From Alphaproteobacteria bacterium (GTDB lineage Bacteria > Pseudomonadota > Alphaproteobacteria > Puniceispirillales > Puniceispirillaceae): DNA of 7,728 bases. Of the stretch, positions 5,881 through 7,728 are shown piece after piece. The stretch covers positions 1 through 7,728 of the forward strand of contig WTHY01000004.1 of the NCBI GenBank assembly GCA_011522945.1, written 5' to 3'. The notes under the pieces were generated by a model, which saw only the letters and a program-made list of their open reading frames with translations, searched no databases and was not told the origin of the DNA. A program made the position numbers and the translations under genes. Positions within the stretch are counted from its first letter, which is position 1; each line of letters opens with the position of its first letter.

Positions 5881-6668
5881 CAGACCTTACCTGTTGCACC
5901 ATTAAAGTAGGTATACCCTTTTGGTAAGGCGCCATGCAGCCATCGACCGGCGGCGGATTGTAAACCAACTTTTCGGCGCGCTGACAAAAAGGCTGTGCGC
6001 ATATCTTCCGCAGATGTTGTTAGTAGCATCTCATGTTTCAGTCTTTTGGTAAGACTGTCGACGATACTAGGTTTAGCAAATAATGATTGGAACAAATCAG
6101 CATCAACCAAACAATCTATCATATCGCCTGTTGGGCCTGTTCTAAATTGCGTTGCTTCTTTGGCAGATGGGTAGGTCGCCATTAACAATGTTTTCAACTC
6201 AGCAAGTCGGCCAGCATGAACACCATAACGACCTAATTTTCGCTTTACCAAATGAAACGAGAACAACTCTTGGGCAGCATATCCTGGCCGGGTTCGTTTA
6301 CCCTGATGGTCCAAATCATGGACGAGCGCTGCCAATACCAAAATCGCTTGATGCTTTTGTGATAGACCTGCAACCCGTCCAATAAGGCCAGCCGCCCGAA
6401 CAACATGTTCTGTGTGCGCTGGGTCATGATATTTATTTGAATGCCTATTTTTAGAGGCTATCTCAAACAGACCCTTAAGACTGCGCTTTCGAAGCCCAAC
6501 TGCAAGTACATTGCGTCTTTGTTTTGGCAAACCGGCCCAATATGCGGCGTCTTCCACCGATTTACTTGTAACAGGGCGTGATATGGACGGTTCGAACTTA
6601 TGAATAGAACGCGGCCATCTATTTTGCAAATAGGTGGCACTCGGCCATATGTTCCTGCGAAATGCCAT
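5880..6668 (-). CDS. HD-domain phosphohydrolase, similar to class I cyclic nucleotide phosphodiesterases in its motifs
   Basis: A 262-residue soluble protein with an HD-type metal hydrolase core. YHDPAHTEHV at 80-89 and HDLDHQGK at 117-124 give the metal ligands (H85, H117, D118, with H121 nearby), and VDAD at 188-191 supplies the later Asp. The pair YHxxxHxxxV plus HDxxHxG resembles the signature of eukaryotic-type 3',5'-cyclic nucleotide phosphodiesterases more than the short HD-GYP form, so cAMP, cGMP or another nucleotide is a plausible substrate; this is inference. Residues 1-50 are basic and look like a separate leader. The start is ATG at 6668, overlapping the upstream kinase stop by one base (TGATG), rather than a TTG one codon earlier; the downstream junction is also TGATG. 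Placement directly after switch kinase and phosphatase genes suggests it feeds into or reads out of that signalling circuit. Enzyme class is likely, substrate unknown. Confidence 0.8.
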   Translation of the reverse strand: MAFRRNIWPSATYLQNRWPRSIHKFEPSISRPVTSKSVEDAAYWAGLPKQRRNVLAVGLRKRSLKGLFEIASKNRHSNKYHDPAHTEHVVRAAGLIGRVAGLSQKHQAILVLAALVHDLDHQGKRTRPGYAAQELFSFHLVKRKLGRYGVHAGRLAELKTLLMATYPSAKEATQFRTGPTGDMIDCLVDADLFQSLFAKPSIVDSLTKRLKHEMLLTTSAEDMRTAFLSARRKVGLQSAAGRWLHGALPKGYTYFNGATGKV

Positions 6669-7075
6669 CAATTTGGCTTTCGGAATACGAGCCTAGCTTG
6701 ATTGCCAGCCTCAAGCATCTCGAATTCAACAACTTCGGCAATTGCTCTAACCATCACCAACCCATGCCCACCTTCTTCTGCTGTCCGATGAGCCGCATTC
6801 CAGTTTGTCGGGTCAGATGGCGGCGCTGTATCTCTAAAAATGAGAGACAATGCCGAACCATCTATGGTCATTTCAATCTCAAAACGGCCTTCGCTATCAC
6901 CACCCTCAAAACCATAGCGGATGATATTTTGCATGATTTCACCAGCTGCAATATTGACATCCATCTCCATGGCAGCCCAGCCTTGCGCCTGCAAAAATCC
7001 TCTAATACAGTTTCGTGCCGCAGATAATTGTTCTGGTATCGCTGTAAATTCAAATGAAACATTGTGGCTTGTCAC
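6668..7075 (-). CDS. RsbW/SpoIIAB-like serine kinase, anti-sigma or switch regulator (HATPase_c)
   Basis: Small cytosolic protein with the histidine-kinase-like ATPase fold used by anti-sigma factors and partner-switch kinases. The 135 residues show an N-box with E46 and N50 (AAGEIMQNIIRYGF), a G1-type box D82-TAPP86, and a glycine-rich G2 box GGHGLVMVR at 102-110 followed by the usual hydrophobic VEFE strand. Length equals that of RsbW/RsbT-type proteins. The start is GTG at 7075, overlapping the phosphatase stop as GTGA, with GGAGG seven bases upstream inside the phosphatase gene. In known systems the kinase phosphorylates a STAS-domain antagonist and may sequester a sigma factor, while the PP2C partner removes the phosphate. 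Neither a STAS gene nor a sigma-factor gene is seen here. The fold is sure; whether it holds a sigma factor or another target is not. Confidence 0.88.
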   Translation of the reverse strand: MTSHNVSFEFTAIPEQLSAARNCIRGFLQAQGWAAMEMDVNIAAGEIMQNIIRYGFEGGDSEGRFEIEMTIDGSALSLIFRDTAPPSDPTNWNAAHRTAEEGGHGLVMVRAIAEVVEFEMLEAGNQARLVFRKPN

Positions 7076-7728
7076 GATACCGCCTCCGGCGCCGTGATAG
7101 CTAACATCGTAGCATCATCATGTGTTTCTAGCTTGCCGCTGCGAAAGAGTTGCATAAGACCATCGATTTTGTTCGCCGCAGTTACCCCAGGAAGACGCCG
7201 CGCAAGAGACACAAGGCCACCAAGACCTAATTCACGACCATTGGCTGTTGCTTCGGTGATTCCATCCGTGGTCAAAATCAAATATTTGCCACGTAGATTT
7301 CGGCGCACAGGTGGAATATCGGCTTCAGCAATAGGCGCTAGACCAAGTGGCACAGCTTGCGCATCAAATTGCTCAGTTTCACTCTCATCAGCACCCACCA
7401 AGACAAGTGGACCATGGCCACAATTTATAAAACTGCACTCGCCTGTTTGTTTATGCATCCAGCCAACGGCAAAGGTGACAAACCTGTCGGAAGGCACCTC
7501 CAAAAATTCCTGATTTATGGTCTGCGCAATCTCGACAGCACTCAAATTTCGCCGTGCCAATTGCCGAAATAGCGCAATAGACCGCGCCATCATTAATGAG
7601 GCTGTAATCCCCTTGCCGGCAACATCACCCTGACAAAAGGCGATATAGTCACCCACTGTGAGATGATCAAAAAAGTCGCCTGATAGCTGACGCGCCGGTA
7701 TCACCTCACCAGCGGCACACCCATCTGG
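7072..7728 (-). CDS. SpoIIE/RsbU-type PP2C serine phosphatase, C-terminal catalytic domain (5' truncated by window edge)
   Basis: Metal-dependent serine/threonine phosphatase domain of the kind that dephosphorylates STAS-domain antagonists in partner switching. The frame is open to the window end, giving 218 residues; codons beyond the GTG at 7704 still read as family sequence (a Pro and Gly-rich stretch, then GEVIPARQLSGDFFD), so that GTG is not the start and an N-terminal sensor, receiver or other domain probably lies outside. Metal-binding acids are present: GDFFD (Asp codons near 7675 and 7666), GDVAGKG (near 7624), TTDG (near 7264) and HDDAT (near 7117). NCGHGPLVL corresponds to the conserved NAGHxPP region. 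It is the first visible gene of the four-gene cluster and overlaps the kinase gene by four bases. All key acids being intact suggests an active enzyme; what its sensor part detects cannot be seen. Confidence 0.92.
   Translation of the reverse strand, partial: PDGCAAGEVIPARQLSGDFFDHLTVGDYIAFCQGDVAGKGITASLMMARSIALFRQLARRNLSAVEIAQTINQEFLEVPSDRFVTFAVGWMHKQTGECSFINCGHGPLVLVGADESETEQFDAQAVPLGLAPIAEADIPPVRRNLRGKYLILTTDGITEATANGRELGLGGLVSLARRLPGVTAANKIDGLMQLFRSGKLETHDDATMLAITAPEAVS
7083..7087 (-). promoter_or_regulatory. Ribosome binding site that fixes the GTG start of the switch kinase
   Basis: On the minus strand GGAGG lies seven bases before GTG at 7075-7073, inside the last codons of the phosphatase gene. 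This supports the GTG as start and a four-base GTGA overlap. Confidence 0.65.

Noticed and set aside
6662..7027. 121-codon open frame on the + strand antisense to the switch kinase
   Set aside because: No family motif and full overlap with a clear HATPase gene; a reading-frame shadow.
7064..7513. 149-codon open frame on the + strand antisense to the phosphatase gene
   Set aside because: It is rich in Ser, Pro, Arg and Thr without recognisable motifs, has no ribosome site, and lies opposite a gene with all PP2C catalytic motifs.
7702..7704. GTG at 7704 as start of the phosphatase gene
   Set aside because: Codons upstream of it encode the beginning of the PP2C domain and continue open to the window edge.

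Overview
The window holds nine protein-coding genes, two of them cut by the window edges, and no RNA gene, insertion sequence or CRISPR array that I can support. Base composition is moderate by eye (not computed). Gene content and the order MlaE-MlaF-MCE protein-auxiliary lipoprotein suggest a Gram-negative proteobacterium, most likely an alphaproteobacterium; the taxonomic call is inference. An outer membrane is implied by the Mla-type lipid transporter and its lipoprotein.

Layout from left to right: (1) positions 1-1092, + strand, the 3' part of a Rieske non-heme iron oxygenase alpha subunit with all iron and cluster ligands visible. (2) A non-coding gap of about 190 bp between convergent genes. 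(3) 1287-2024, - strand, a solitary ParA/MinD-type ATPase with no ParB-like partner beside it. (4) A 167 bp AT-rich divergent intergenic region that should carry the promoters of the ATPase gene and of the transporter operon. (5) 2192-5595, + strand, a compact four-gene lipid-transport operon: permease (mlaE), ATPase (mlaF), MCE substrate-binding protein (mlaD) and an outer-membrane auxiliary lipoprotein of the PqiC/ABC_trans_aux type. (6) A short convergent gap with a weak inverted repeat. (7) 5638-7728, - strand, four tightly overlapping genes read right to left: a SpoIIE/RsbU-type PP2C phosphatase (5' end outside the window), an RsbW-like histidine-kinase-fold anti-sigma/switch kinase, an HD-domain phosphohydrolase with motifs resembling class I cyclic nucleotide phosphodiesterases, and a small four-cysteine protein.

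How the genes may work together: the mla-type genes form one ABC transporter that moves (phospho)lipids between inner and outer membranes. In the minus-strand cluster, the phosphatase and the kinase are the two opposing arms of a partner-switching circuit; the HD protein and the Cys-rich protein are joined to it by identical TGATG stop/start junctions, so a second-messenger or nucleotide hydrolase and a possible metal-binding small protein appear to be co-translated with the switch. No STAS-domain antagonist is visible in the window, although it could lie beyond the right edge. This four-gene cluster is the part most likely to represent something little described. Start codons were re-chosen for the HD gene (ATG rather than an upstream TTG) and noted as GTG for the kinase gene.
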